From positions 7,154,550 to 7,218,549 of the forward strand of contig NC_059272.1 in NCBI RefSeq assembly GCF_017591435.1: a stretch of DNA of 64,000 nucleotides, given 5' to 3'. Shown here piece by piece: positions 27,138 to 39,128 of the stretch; the stretch's first letter is position 1; every line of letters begins with the position of its first letter. This stretch comes from Portunus trituberculatus (lineage: Eukaryota; Arthropoda; Malacostraca; Decapoda; Portunidae). The position numbers and the translations under genes are program-made. Under the pieces are notes generated by a model. The model was not told the DNA's origin and did no database searches. It saw only the letters and a program-made list of their open reading frames with translations.

Positions 27138-27140
<3 letters not shown>
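26500..27140. other. unassigned sequence with a short CTCGGCTCA-type repeat
   Basis: Around 26890-26950 a short motif (AACTCGGCTCA / AACTCGGACCA) recurs three times at about 18-20 bp. Otherwise nothing recognised. Confidence 0.5.

Positions 27141-27194
<54 letters not shown>
27141..27194. repeat. (CT)n microsatellite
   Basis: About 54 bp of CT repeats. Confidence 0.97.
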
Positions 27195-27199
<5 letters not shown>

Positions 27200-27457
27200 T
27201 ATCTTGAGCAGTGAACTTTCTTCCTTTCAACGGTGAATCAAGAGTCATCACAACCTAACATAAGATAATCATACAACAATCACTGTGCTGGGGAAATAAA
27301 CAAAGATATTGCAAAGGGCTGAGAGTAACAAGAGGTACAGGCAATATCACTGTGACCATCGTAAGAGGACACGTGTATTCCTTCTCAGGTGGACACTACC
27401 GATATCAATAACACTATTTGTCCTTGCTTTAAGGTGATGTTCTCTTTGATGTAATAA

Positions 27458-27685
<228 letters not shown>

Positions 27686-27689
27686 TAAA

Positions 27690-28037
27690 AAAGATTTATT
27701 ACGTCGTGTATCTCACTCTGCAAGTTGTTTTGTTAAGCAAACTTTGGATGTTTTATAGCGATAAAAATAAATTTATGATAAAGCTAAATTATTTAGTATA
27801 ATACAGCGTACTGAGTCCAAGGTGCGTAGTAATGGAATATATTTTTTGCTAATGAGTCATCACTGTTACCATAACGTGTACGAGACAGATCGATAGTGGA
27901 CTCCGGGTGGTTGGGGGGGACTTCTGTTACATCCTTCACCTCAGTTCAGAGAGAACGAGAGGGAAGTGGGCTCACTCGCATTCTGATGACTTGTGCATTT
28001 ATCTGTGTTTATGTGTATTTATTTATTTATTTTTTTA

Positions 28038-28070
<33 letters not shown>

Positions 28071-28725
28071 GTTGGATGGGCGGGTGGACGGATAGATGGG
28101 CTGTGTGTATTTGTATATAAACAGGCACACTACAGTCTGCTGTGTATACCTACGTGAGATAAGGTTTGCCAGTTTTATCATGTTTTAATTCTTCTGACAG
28201 GTAGACTAAAAATAACAATTCTGGTTATAAGACGGCTCTTTATTCGTATTGGTAATCAAAGACATTTATTTAAATACAGTGACATATGTTGCTTCTCAAC
28301 TTCTGCTCTGCCATCTTTAACCCATAATTTTATAAAGAATATTGCAAATGATTCAGATGCTAGAGTAACAGAATCATTATCCACTGACTCCCAGGCTAAG
28401 CACTCAGGAACACTCATATTTCAATTCAAGGTAAAACGTAACAGTGTAGTTTTAAGTCAGATAAAATATTCCATTGCAGTGTCACCAGACTGGACGAAAC
28501 TTGAATTGATATTTATAATCTTAATTTAAGGTAAAACACAACAGTACAGTTTTTGTGGAGACGAAACGTTCTAGCACAGTGTTACCATGCCGCTCCAAAG
28601 GCACACCCAGAATCAGCTTTAAAGTTTTGTATATAATAACTCGTAATTGAAAGTTTAGCATATTCAATATATGCACTACATAGTACATGCTGCTGAACAG
28701 CAAATATTTTCATTAAAACAAGGAA

Positions 28726-28729
<4 letters not shown>
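27690..28729. other. unassigned sequence with a degenerate ~95-bp duplication
   Basis: A GT run lies at 28045-28070. Two related blocks (AAGGTAAAACGTAACAGTG near 28427 and AAGGTAAAACACAACAGTAC near 28529, each followed by GTGTCACC/GTGTTACC) form a diverged tandem pair. No gene is supported. Confidence 0.5.
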
Positions 28730-28810
<81 letters not shown>

Positions 28811-28818
28811 ACACACAT
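28730..28818. repeat. compound (CT)n-(CA)n microsatellite
   Basis: CT repeats for about 67 bp, then short CA repeats. Confidence 0.97.
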
Positions 28819-28984
28819 TGAATGCCACAGCAAAGGAGGTCACCCTTGTACACAGCTGTCTTCGAAATAGCAGGGATAGATGCTATCACAAATAGTGGTT
28901 CCTATTGAAATAAAGAATGGGGAACACCTTAATAAAAAGCAAAAAAACAAAAACAAAAAAGACAGAGCGGTAATGACGTTTTTC

Positions 28985-28987
<3 letters not shown>

Positions 28988-29052
<65 letters not shown>
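28988..29052. repeat. (GT)n microsatellite
   Basis: About 65 bp of GT repeats ending in GCGCGC. Confidence 0.97.
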
Positions 29053-29058
<6 letters not shown>

Positions 29059-29421
29059 CTTCTGTTCTGCGCACTGTTGGTGTCTTTCGTTCACGTGGTA
29101 ACATTGCATTGGAAGTGTTGCTAAAATTCATACGTATTTGGCAACTAAGATTGTTGGAAAGTAATATCCAAACAAAATTCATGAAGACATTGGGCAGGAA
29201 GCTACTCAACGTGCCGCTGATGATTACAGGAGCGTTTAGCAGTACTTTTTATACGTGATGTCACGGATTTTCTGCCTGTGGACAAAATATTGGAACTCAT
29301 AACATTCAGTATGACTTATTATTTCCCCATAGATTGCCCAAACTGAACAAATGATGGTCTACATGTCTTTTGTTCGGCTCAGAAAATACAAATAATTTAA
29401 TAAAGAATGGCTATTTCCTTA
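29053..29421. other. unassigned left flank of the LTR element
   Basis: No family J sequence here, although the right flank of the LTR element is J sequence. No gene seen. Confidence 0.5.
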
Positions 29422-30695
29422 TGTCGTGCTCCGAGCTGTTGCACGACGTTGCACAAATTGTCTAGCTACTGGCTATAAATAGTCAAAGGTTTTTCTATCT
29501 TTAATTAACAAAACTAATATCTATACATAAGGTGTTCGATACGGCGCCGACAAGTAACAATCACAACTCTTTCTGTTGCCTTCTCCACTGCAATTATTAC
29601 AATTTCTCTTACAAACATCCTTAAGAACTGCATTAATCTCGTAGATATTCTCGCATCAAAACGGATTTCACTTCAAACATCATCCACAATATCTTCATAA
29701 CGTATTACAACATCTGAACCCGGTGCTTTATTTCTCCGTAAATCTCATACGTAGTACGTACAATATTACCCCTTTTTCCCAGCTACCCGTATATAAGGAT
29801 GACCTTTACTTGGTACATGAATGCAAGCAACCACATGACGTACCACCAAATATATTACCATACACATATAATTACCAGACTCCGTTCAACAAAATGACAA
29901 CGTAACACCACCGAAATATAATGACAAATATTGATATCTCCACACAAGTGACTTCCCTCAAATAATCTCTTTCTCTTGGTACCCATACATGGAACCACGT
30001 TAACTTCGTACACAATTACACACTAGTAAATATGTTATGTAACTTATTCGTCAGAGCAACACACATGCACATACGTAGGTAGCCGTATACAAATTCCCTT
30101 ACTCATAGATGAAAACGCAAGTATATAACGACGTCATTATGAACCAAAGTACAACCACATAAACCATAATAAACTAATACCACATAATACCTAAACCTCC
30201 TATCATGCTTCTTCCTCCATTCTAATTTACCTCAAAGACTGCATTGCAACTTATAAGCTCCACTTACTGGTTATATATGAAGTACAAAACGCCGCCCTCA
30301 GCTATGCAGCCGAGGGTGGCCCGCTTAGAGCCGCGGTTGTCCTCTCTGCTTCTCTCTCTCTCTCTCTCTCTGCCCCAAAACTCTACAATTTCCTTCAGGA
30401 ACTTATGGGGCGTGTCTTGACCCACACAACACGCCCCTCAGAATGTACCATTCACCAATCAAGTACAAGCTCAAATGAACTCCACGTGTGGTACGAACAA
30501 CATCCAAGACGACAACACTACCACCGGATGTTTACATGACCTTTTGACCCTCCTGCCCTTCCTCCTGCCCTCCTACTCTCTTTTATGGCTGGATACGGTT
30601 ACACACCGCATACTGGCGAACTAGCATACTTCCATATATCTTCATTTCTTGTTTCTTATATTTTCATATTTCACTTATGATGTGCGCATCTGACA
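29422..30695 (-). repeat. 3' LTR (element orientation) of the LARD-like element
   Basis: 1274 bp, TGTCGTGC to CATCTGACA on the plus strand. Compared with the other LTR it has an extra CCTGCCCTC-type 11-bp piece near 30550 and a shorter CT run near 30352. Otherwise I find only isolated differences, pointing to a fairly recent insertion. Confidence 0.93.
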
Positions 30696-30699
30696 AACA

Positions 30700-30712
30700 T
30701 CCCCCCTCAGAA
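30700..30712 (-). promoter_or_regulatory. candidate polypurine tract of the LTR element
   Basis: On the minus strand CTGAGGGGGGATG lies directly before the LTR start. A purine run in this position primes plus-strand DNA in LTR elements. It is short, so moderate confidence. Confidence 0.55.
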
Positions 30713-32879
30713 TGCGCGTCCCGCGCATTCAATGTAGGGAAGGGTGGGTGGGTGGGCAGGGTGTGCATGCCTCCCGTAGGAAGGATGAGGGCTTGGGCGA
30801 CCGCGCACCTGATAGCGGTACTTTCCCACACCCATGAAGCATGTTAGCACCCGCCAGACCCCTGTCCTCTAGCCAGCATCCAAGTCTCCAGCCAGCTATG
30901 TTATATACGTAGGAATGTAGGGCAATGGGTCCAATACTTTCTGCTAAGAAGGCATATATTAGAAAAATGCGTCTGCACCTCAATATTCACAAAAAGGGCT
31001 TTGCAGAGAGAGAATAATTAACTATATATATATATATATGGTCAGGGAGAGCATGATATTGACCAGTAGTGGAAAAGATATGTCAACACACAAAGCAAGG
31101 TAATGGAAAAGATATGGCAATGCAGTCGATACTCGTTACTTTGATATGAATATATGTCTATAACTAGGAGGAAAATATATCATTAGGTAGTATAAATACA
31201 GCATTAATCATATAAAATCAACTCACAATCTCAAATCATACCTATGTTATTCAGAGGAATTATGACAACATTTATCATAGTATTATGCATATATATGTCC
31301 ATAACTAGGAGGAGTGTATATCATATCATAGATTGTAAAAGAAATCAGCTCATTATCCCAAATTATATCAATATTATTCAGAGGATATATATCAACATCT
31401 TACAAGATACAGAAACAATCAAGGAGAGCATCTGTAGACATCGTTCAGGTGTCGTCAGAATTTCTCAATAGAAGTAAGTTGGAACTCAAGTATGCAATGC
31501 AGTCATAATACATCACTATTAAAAGCATATTACATGGTGAAACTTCTAAGTGTATACATAAATATGGAGGAATTACTATCTCATTATCTCAGATAAGGGT
31601 GACGTCTCATACAAAATAACAGAAAACACAAGAAAAATTATTACATCCCGTAAGCATGCACAATATCACGATGTCGAAAATGAACTGACGCAATGGATTC
31701 AGAAGTACTGATATATAGATTGCATTAATCTTGCAATAAGAAATAGCTGCTCTCAGATCCACGTAATATGTTGATATAAGCACTTGAAACACTGGAAAAT
31801 CCATCACTTGTGAAAATGTTACCACACCAAGAAATAAATCTGATTCTGAGTTGCCGTGTAAGGAATACGCTGTTATTTCTCACCTTAAGTCACGATATCT
31901 ATCTTTATATGTAATATACGCACTATACTCGAAAATCAAAATACAAAAAATATATTAGCTTGCTGTTAAAACACTCAACCATTACCGTTCTGTATCATCA
32001 CCAGCACACAGACAAGAAACACACCATGTATTCCACAGGTTAAACATTAATATTTACTTCATTATTTAGTTTCAACTTGTACTCCTTTCATATCAGTGTT
32101 TTCCTAACTACATCATATTATATAATGTCCATATTAATCTCTTGATAGTCAACATCCATATCGTATTTCTTTAATATATTTTCGTCTTGTTTCACCTTCA
32201 AGCCTTACCATATAGCTAACGATAAGATGGGGAGTAATGTCCTTCTATATATTTTTCGCTTGATACCTCATCAATAGCTCTTCTTTCCTCATTATCGTCG
32301 TTAACTGATTACCTTTACAATCCTTGCATTAACTTTAAATCTTCCTTTAAAATGTTATATAATCAAGTGAAAGCTACTGAAACCACTGATGATTTCCTAC
32401 GATATCACGATAGCTCAACTCAGACTTGTAACCAAATGTCCTGTGTTGTGTTAAGTACGACATCTCACATTGTATCTATTTTCAATCCCATAGATATACC
32501 CCTTATTTCACATATATCGTCAAAATCACAGATAAAGGCATTCATTAACACTCATTACTATACATTTATCCTAATCTCTATAAAATCTTCCAGATCGCCA
32601 TATATCCCTCCAAATTATATAGAGACACCTTAACTTCCATGTTAGTCATATATCTTCGTCCTCATCAACAAGAAACCTTCAAATGCCTGCATATTAATCT
32701 AATATCAATATCACTGTCGCCAGTTTTCTGCCTTCGGAACATGTATAACCACTTTACCTTTGCATATGTTCACTATATCTTCATCTTATTTTATCAAGTT
32801 GCTATCTCAATAATAATATTTGCCCAATACAGTCATGACCTACACAGACGTATATATCAATATATGCACCTTTTCCTAT

Positions 32880-33365
32880 ATCCTCACCGCAACCTTTTCT
32901 AATATACTCAATATCTTCACCGCAAACTTTTCTAATATACTCAATATCTTCACCGCAAACTTTTCTAATATACTCAATATCCTCACCGCAAACTCTTCTA
33001 ATATACTCAATATCCTCACCGCAAACTTTTCTAATATACTCAATATCTTCACCGCAAACTCTTCTAATATACTCAATATCCTCACCGCAAACTTTTCTAA
33101 TATAATCAATATCTTCACCGCAAACTCTTCTAATATACTCAATATCCTCACCGCCGCAAACTTTTCTAATATACTCAATATCCTCACCGCAAACTTTTCT
33201 AATATACTCAATATCCTCACAGCAAACTTTTCTAATATACTCAATATCCTCACAGCAAACTTTTCTAATATACTCAATATCCTCACAGCAAACTTTTCTA
33301 ATATACTCAATATCCTCACAGCAAACTTTTCTAATATACTCAATATCCTCACAGCAACTTTTCTA
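32880..33365. repeat. 33-bp minisatellite, about 14 units
   Basis: Unit of the form CTAATATACTCAATATCYTC plus ACCGCAAACTTTT, repeated about 14 times with few changes (ACCGCAAAC against ACAGCAAAC types, CTTTT against CTCTT). One unit carries an extra GCC near 33150. Because 33 is a multiple of 3 and the unit lacks stops, an 11-residue repeat is open on both strands (NFSNILNILTA on plus, RILSILEKFAV on minus). No start context or flanking frame supports a protein. Confidence 0.95.
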
Positions 33366-36300
33366 ATATAATGAATATCCTCGTCTCACTATCTCATATT
33401 TACCTCATCGTAACCTTTCCAGAATCCACATCCCATGACCATATATTCATATATTTACTTTGGTATTTACTATTTGCCTTCATATCTCATATTTACCTCA
33501 CATCCTCTCATCTATATTCATAAGTCAGACTACTCTTGATGTATTAATTTTGACTCGAGTACGCACATGTTAAAATCAATCCATGGATAGATATCTTTAC
33601 TCAACATATTCACTAGTGGGCCCACTAATATCCTTGTGTATCACTCAACACTACCATGCCGGGTACTGTCGAAACGAAGCTTTCAGGGCGTCCCCCACTC
33701 TTCTGAATCGGCAATCCCCAGACCGGCATTCACATAATGTATATTAATATTTACTTCTGGCCAGAGAGAAACAACTTGTCACCTAGTTGATCACAACCAC
33801 TTGTACACGCCTTATGCCCCTAGGTTGGCACGAAGTGTTCAAGTGTTGCTAGGCACAAGAGTCAATGTACACACAAGGAATGATATGTTTGACGCGTCTT
33901 TCTTCACATTATAATTCGCAACTTTAATGTCTTAATATCATGTGCTTACTCCGTTTTTACCTCACTCTATATCAACCTTCATACTTACACTTGTTTCCTT
34001 ACTACACATATATATCATATTTACTATCATATTTACTCTGATGTTAACATTATTAGTGTAGTTCCGGGAATGACATCCTTATGGCTCTGCAATATCGATT
34101 TTTACGTCTATCTATATAAGATCTTAACCTCATGAATTTTAATTCCTTTTCATATGTCAAGCTGATCTATGATGGTCTTGTTAACAATTATCAATGCAAT
34201 ATTATATGTTTTCCTTCCTGACATATGAATTCTGACTCAGTCCTCATATTATTTACCTTGATATATATTTTCCTCACTCAATATGAATTACCTTATAACA
34301 AATATTAAGTTTTTTTTTTTTCTAACCTATATATCTATCCCCACTTCGTTTTCTTCCTAGATATATATTCTCCTTGACTCAATCCTCACATTGTTTTCCT
34401 GATATGTATGTTCCTCAACTCATTATTAATTACCTCTTAACAAATATCAATATATATTTTCTAATCCAAATATCCATCTTCATCCCTTTCTTCCTAGATA
34501 TATATTCTCCTCACACCTATTCCCTCACGCAGTATAGATATGTATCTAAGTCCTCCCAATATTTTCCTTCCTAAACATTCCTCTCACACAATATTGCAAC
34601 CCACATATTATATTCTTCATGACATAAATATACCTCATGTTGCCGAATATCAACCTCACATTCCACGATATTACTGACTCAACGATATTATCATATCAAT
34701 GTCAATAACATTCGCCAACTTACTGCCCGTGCGTAGCTACTTATATTTGCATATTGGCTAATGTGTATAACATCTCGAAAGTACTCCTTTTATATTTCAA
34801 CATAGTTGTTCTCAATACTTATAACCACATTAGAACACTGTAAATTACTTCTTATACTTGCATTTACTGATGTTATTCATATTGTTTCTATAACAGCCAC
34901 AATAGTATCATAATGACATTAATTTACTTCTTATTCTTGCTTTTACTGATGTTATTCATATCGTCTCTACCTTTATGAACTGAATAACGCCTTAACCAAG
35001 TAGCTACATATACTACAACTCACATATAATTTCTTGCACCTATAACTTCTGGCACTAATATGATGTTATCCAACATGACCTTACAACAACAATCGTCTTC
35101 TTAAGTGAACAATTGAAGGTTGGCCTTGCTTTACACATGTACTTGAACATTTAATATATATTTTGCTTCTTTTCTCACCTTATCACTTAAAAACTCCACT
35201 ACTTTATATTCAATTAACCCACTGAGAGAGAAAAGACATGAGGGAGGCAAGTAACCTTAAGGTGGTGAGAAAAGAAACTGTAAGGTGAACTAGGATCTAG
35301 CCAGCAACCTTCAATTGCATGAACTAGCACTGTTACAACAGTGTTACCTACTCAACTCAACTACTACCCAGCACGTGGTAGCATCCTCAACTCGACATAA
35401 TATATGTATATATTAATTCATCTTTATATCCTGCCATCATTTCATAAAATTGACCCGCAACTCACCGTTTCCTTTTCTCCTTAAATATTTTCATCTACCT
35501 TTCATTAACCCAAGAGACTCACAATACACGTATGATCAATATGTAACAACAAAATGTCTTTCTCTGCTCTTGATTCTCTTCAATATTAACACTCTCCAGT
35601 TATTTCCTCTATTAACTTTTTACATAGATATCCCATTTTAATACTTACCTCATATATCAGTCATATTTCTTCTTTATTTTCTATACTTCTGATATTGATA
35701 TTTGCCTCAAACCTTAACCGCAGTGATGTATATCTCAATCATATTTCTACTATGTTTCTATTATTCCCTCATACTATATCTTCTTCCTCATATACTATTC
35801 TCACGGAAAAATTCCTTGCATCAACTACACACAATATCCCTCTTTTACTTGACACTCACTTTTTGTTCCATATCCTTCATCAGAACCTTCAATATTCTTT
35901 CATCTATAATCCGACGAACTCCCAAACATGATACAATTTACACATTTTTTATTCGTCTCTATCGCTATGGGGCAATTAAAATCGTCTCACACAGTACTTC
36001 ATATTTTCCTGCTATAAACCACAATATATGCTTACACCCCTTGCTATTGTCCTCTGACAGTCGACACTCGTGTGAAAAAAATTACCCTTATATGTCACGT
36101 CTCTTATATATGATAAGTTTCCTTCACATAACGACAACAAATTCGTCTACCTTTGTGAATTTTGCCGCATATCCGTAATATTTATGCCCTTGACACTCAG
36201 TTATCGTTACTCCATTGACTACTTTATGATACACATATTATAATGTAGACGAACCTTAAATAATTTATTAAAACTCTTTATATCTCATATTTTGTCGCAT

Positions 36301-36734
36301 TTCTCTCCCGCTAATAAGACTCCTCGTTTACCCCTTGATTTGTAAAGGCTTAGGTGAAACAAGCGACAGGTAACCGTACAACATATTACTCAGATATCGT
36401 CCAATCAAAATATAACCTTAAAGCATCCACTTGAAAGAATAACCTCTTACACGCAACATGATCTTTAATGAATATCGAAATTAATTACTAAATAAAATCT
36501 ACGGATTTTACACAAACCTTATGATCGTCACGGGCGACTCAGCTTCAGACAAAATAGTGATAATGATATGCATTCATATTATAATAACCATGCCACTTCT
36601 GATGTTGACAACAGCTACTTCGTGCACTTTCAACCAATTTACTTTAATCTTCCATCAATATGACTGTCCCTTGCGCCAATTCCAAGATTACACTTTGCAA
36701 CATTTGGCAATATATATTTTTTTTTTGCAATGCA

Positions 36735-36812
36735 ACAATTTGTGCAACATTTAGATCCCACCGCTGCCACCATGTCGTGCTCCGAGCTGTTGCACGACGT
36801 TGCACAAATTGT
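36735..36812 (-). promoter_or_regulatory. primer-binding site inside a 14-bp inverted repeat
   Basis: The 18-nt tRNA-Leu-type primer site is 36755-36772, abutting the LTR with no gap. The arms 36735-36748 (ACAATTTGTGCAAC) and 36799-36812 (GTTGCACAAATTGT) are exact reverse complements, one in the internal region and one in the LTR. Transcribed RNA could fold with the primer site in a 50-nt loop. The match to tRNA-Leu(UAG)-type 3' ends is from memory of that tRNA's T-arm and acceptor sequence. Confidence 0.8.
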
Positions 36813-38039
36813 CTAGCTACTGGCTATAAATAGTCAAAGGTTTTTTCTATCTTTAATTAACAAAACTAATATCTATACATAAGGTGTTCGATACGGCGCC
36901 GACAAGTAACAATCACAACTCTTTCTGTTGCCTTCTCCACTGCAATTATTACAATTTCTCTTACAAACATCCTTAAGAACTGCATTAATCTCGTAGATAT
37001 TCTCGCATCAAAACGGATTTCACTTCAAACATCATCCACAATATCTTCATAACGTATTACAACATCTGAACCCGGTGCTTTATTTCTCCGTAAATCTCAT
37101 ACGTAGTACGTACAATATTACCCCTTTTTCCCAGCTACCCGTATATAAGGATGACCTTTACTTGGTACATGAATGCAAGCAACCACATGACGTACCACCA
37201 AATATATTACCATACACATATAATTACCAGACTCCGTTCAACAAAATGACAACGTAACACCACCGAAATATAATGACAAATATTGATATCTCCACACAAG
37301 TGACTTCCCTCAAATAATCTCTTTCTCTTGGTACCCATACATGGAACCACGTTAACTTCGTACACAATTACACACTAGTAAATATGTTATGTAACTTATT
37401 CGTCAGAGCAACACACATGCACATACGTAGGTAGCCGTATACAAATTCCCTTACTCATAGATGAAAACGCAAGTATATAACGACGTCATTATGAACCAAA
37501 GTACAACCACATAAACCATAATAAACTAATACCACATAATACCTAAACCTCCTATCATGCTTCTTCCTCCATTCTAATTTACCTCAAAGACTGCATTGCA
37601 ACTTATAAGCTCCACTTACTGGTTATATATGAAGTACAAAACGCCGCCCTCAGCTATGCAGCCGAGGGTGGCCCGCTTAGAGCCGCGGTTGTCCTCTCTG
37701 CTTCCTCTCTCTCTCTCTCTCTCTCTGCCCCAAAACTCTACAATTTCCTTCAGGAACTTATGGGGCGTGTCTTGACCCACACAACACGCCCCTCAGAATG
37801 TACCATTCACCAATCAAGTACAAGCTCAAATGAACTCCACGTGTGGTACGAACAACATCCAAGACGACAACACTACCACCGGATGTTTACATGACCTTTT
37901 GACCCTCCTGCCCTTCCTACTCTCTTTTATGGCTGGATACGGTTACACACCGCATACTGGCGAACTAGCATACTTCCATATATCTTCATTTCTTGTTTCT
38001 TATATTTTCATATTTCACTTATGATGTGCGCATCTGACA
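36773..38039 (-). repeat. 5' LTR (element orientation) of the LARD-like element
   Basis: 1267 bp, TG...CA. The right neighbour is family J LINE sequence (TAGACAAGCAAGAG). The five bases outside each LTR (CCTTA left, TAGAC right) do not match, so no target duplication is visible. Confidence 0.93.
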
Positions 38040-39033
38040 TAGACAAGCAAGAGATTAAAGCTAAATGGCGGTAGGTTGAGGAATTAGAACGGTCACCCTT
38101 TTTAGGAACATCCTGAATGTAAGTAAACTTCCAGTATGACGGAAAGGTAGAATTGTTGATAGACAAAGTTGGAAGAGTTTGGCCAGGCAAGGTGCACGCA
38201 CGGAGACACAATTTTTGAGAACGATAGGAGAGACCCCACCAATGTCCATGAGCCTTCCGAGGGTTTAGGCCAGCGAGGGCATGGAAAACATCATTAGGAA
38301 GAATTTTGATTGAGGACATGAAATAGTCAAAGGGAGGAAGAAAGGGAGGGACAAGCCCATAATCATTCAAGATAGAGTTATTAGCAAAAGTTTGAAAAAA
38401 AGAGTTCAGCTTTAGAGATAGATGTGATGACATTAGTGTCATAATGATGAAATAATGGAAGGAAAGATGAAGAACTAAAGTTATTGAAGATAGTTTTGGC
38501 CAGATGCCAGAAGTCTCGAGGAGAATTGAATTTTGATAGATTTTGACATTTTCTACTGATGAAGGAATGTTTGGCAAGTTGAATAACAGACTTGGCATGA
38601 TTTTGGGCAGAGATAAAAATTGGATAAGATTCAGATGATATAAAACTCAAGTACCTTTTGTGGGCAACCTCTCTATCATATATAGCATGCTATTGTCATG
38701 CTAACTACTCTTTTGATCTTGCTAACTGCATGTCCCCCCCTCCTCCTGCGGCCTCGTTACACAAGACTTTTCTTCTTCTCATCTCTTTTCTGTCCAACTC
38801 TCTAATGCAAGACTTACCAGTACTCTCAATGTTGTATACCTTTATCTGGTAAACTTTGGAGCTCCCTCTCAGTGTCTGTATTTCCAACTTCCTATGACAT
38901 GACTTCATATAAGAGCGAGGTTTCAAGACATTTATCCCTGTTCTTTGACTAGCTCTATTTGATCTTTAGGGGAAATTGGCGACTGAGTGGGTCTTTCTTT
39001 TTCTTATCTTTTATTATCCTTGGCCAGTTCTCC

Positions 39034-39034
<1 letters not shown>
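38040..39034 (+). mobile_element. family J LINE, copy J5, with inverted 5' part
   Basis: The segment 38040-38687 is J sequence on the minus strand (RT entry LNPRKAHG and linker NHAKSVIQLAKHSF). At about 38688 orientation flips: 38690-39034 is the J C-terminal region and 3' UTR on the plus strand (SFDLANCMSPPPPAA, then WSSL/KERGFKTF-type remains), ending at an AT array. The inverted part runs from RT (left) to upstream linker (right), the order expected when a second internal priming event copies the 5' half in the other direction. The left limit is cut by the LTR element. Confidence 0.82.

Positions 39035-39036
<2 letters not shown>

Positions 39037-39125
<89 letters not shown>
39037..39125. 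repeat. (AT)n microsatellite
   Basis: About 89 bp of AT between the J5 3' end and an RTE-like RT fragment. Confidence 0.98.

Positions 39126-39128
<3 letters not shown>

Larger units (their letters stand above)
29422..38039 (-). mobile_element. 8.6-kb non-coding LTR retrotransposon (LARD-like), minus strand
   Basis: Two direct repeats of 1274 and 1267 bp (29422-30695 and 36773-38039), nearly identical, each starting TG and ending CA, enclose about 6.08 kb. Orientation comes from the primer site: on the minus strand, immediately after the LTR at 36773, stands TGGTGGCAGCGGTGGGAT, complementary to a tRNA-Leu 3' end including CCA. On the same strand a GAGGGGGGA purine run precedes the other LTR by 4 nt. 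No gag, protease, RT, RNase H or integrase frame exists on either strand. It must have been mobilised in trans (inference). The internal part is G-poor on the plus strand and holds a 33-bp minisatellite. Confidence 0.88.

Noticed and set aside
28284..28420. Minus-strand segment reading SVPECLAWESVDNDSV as a possible exon
   Set aside because: Only about 45 codons, no splice partners and no family I recognise; kept as unassigned.
32820..33371. 183-codon frame with 11-residue repeats as a structural protein gene
   Set aside because: It is a 33-bp minisatellite inside a non-coding LTR element and is equally open on the other strand.
29422..38039. Plain segmental duplication instead of an LTR element
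   Set aside because: TG/CA ends, a primer site abutting one repeat and a purine run before the other fit LTRs; a duplication would not predict these.
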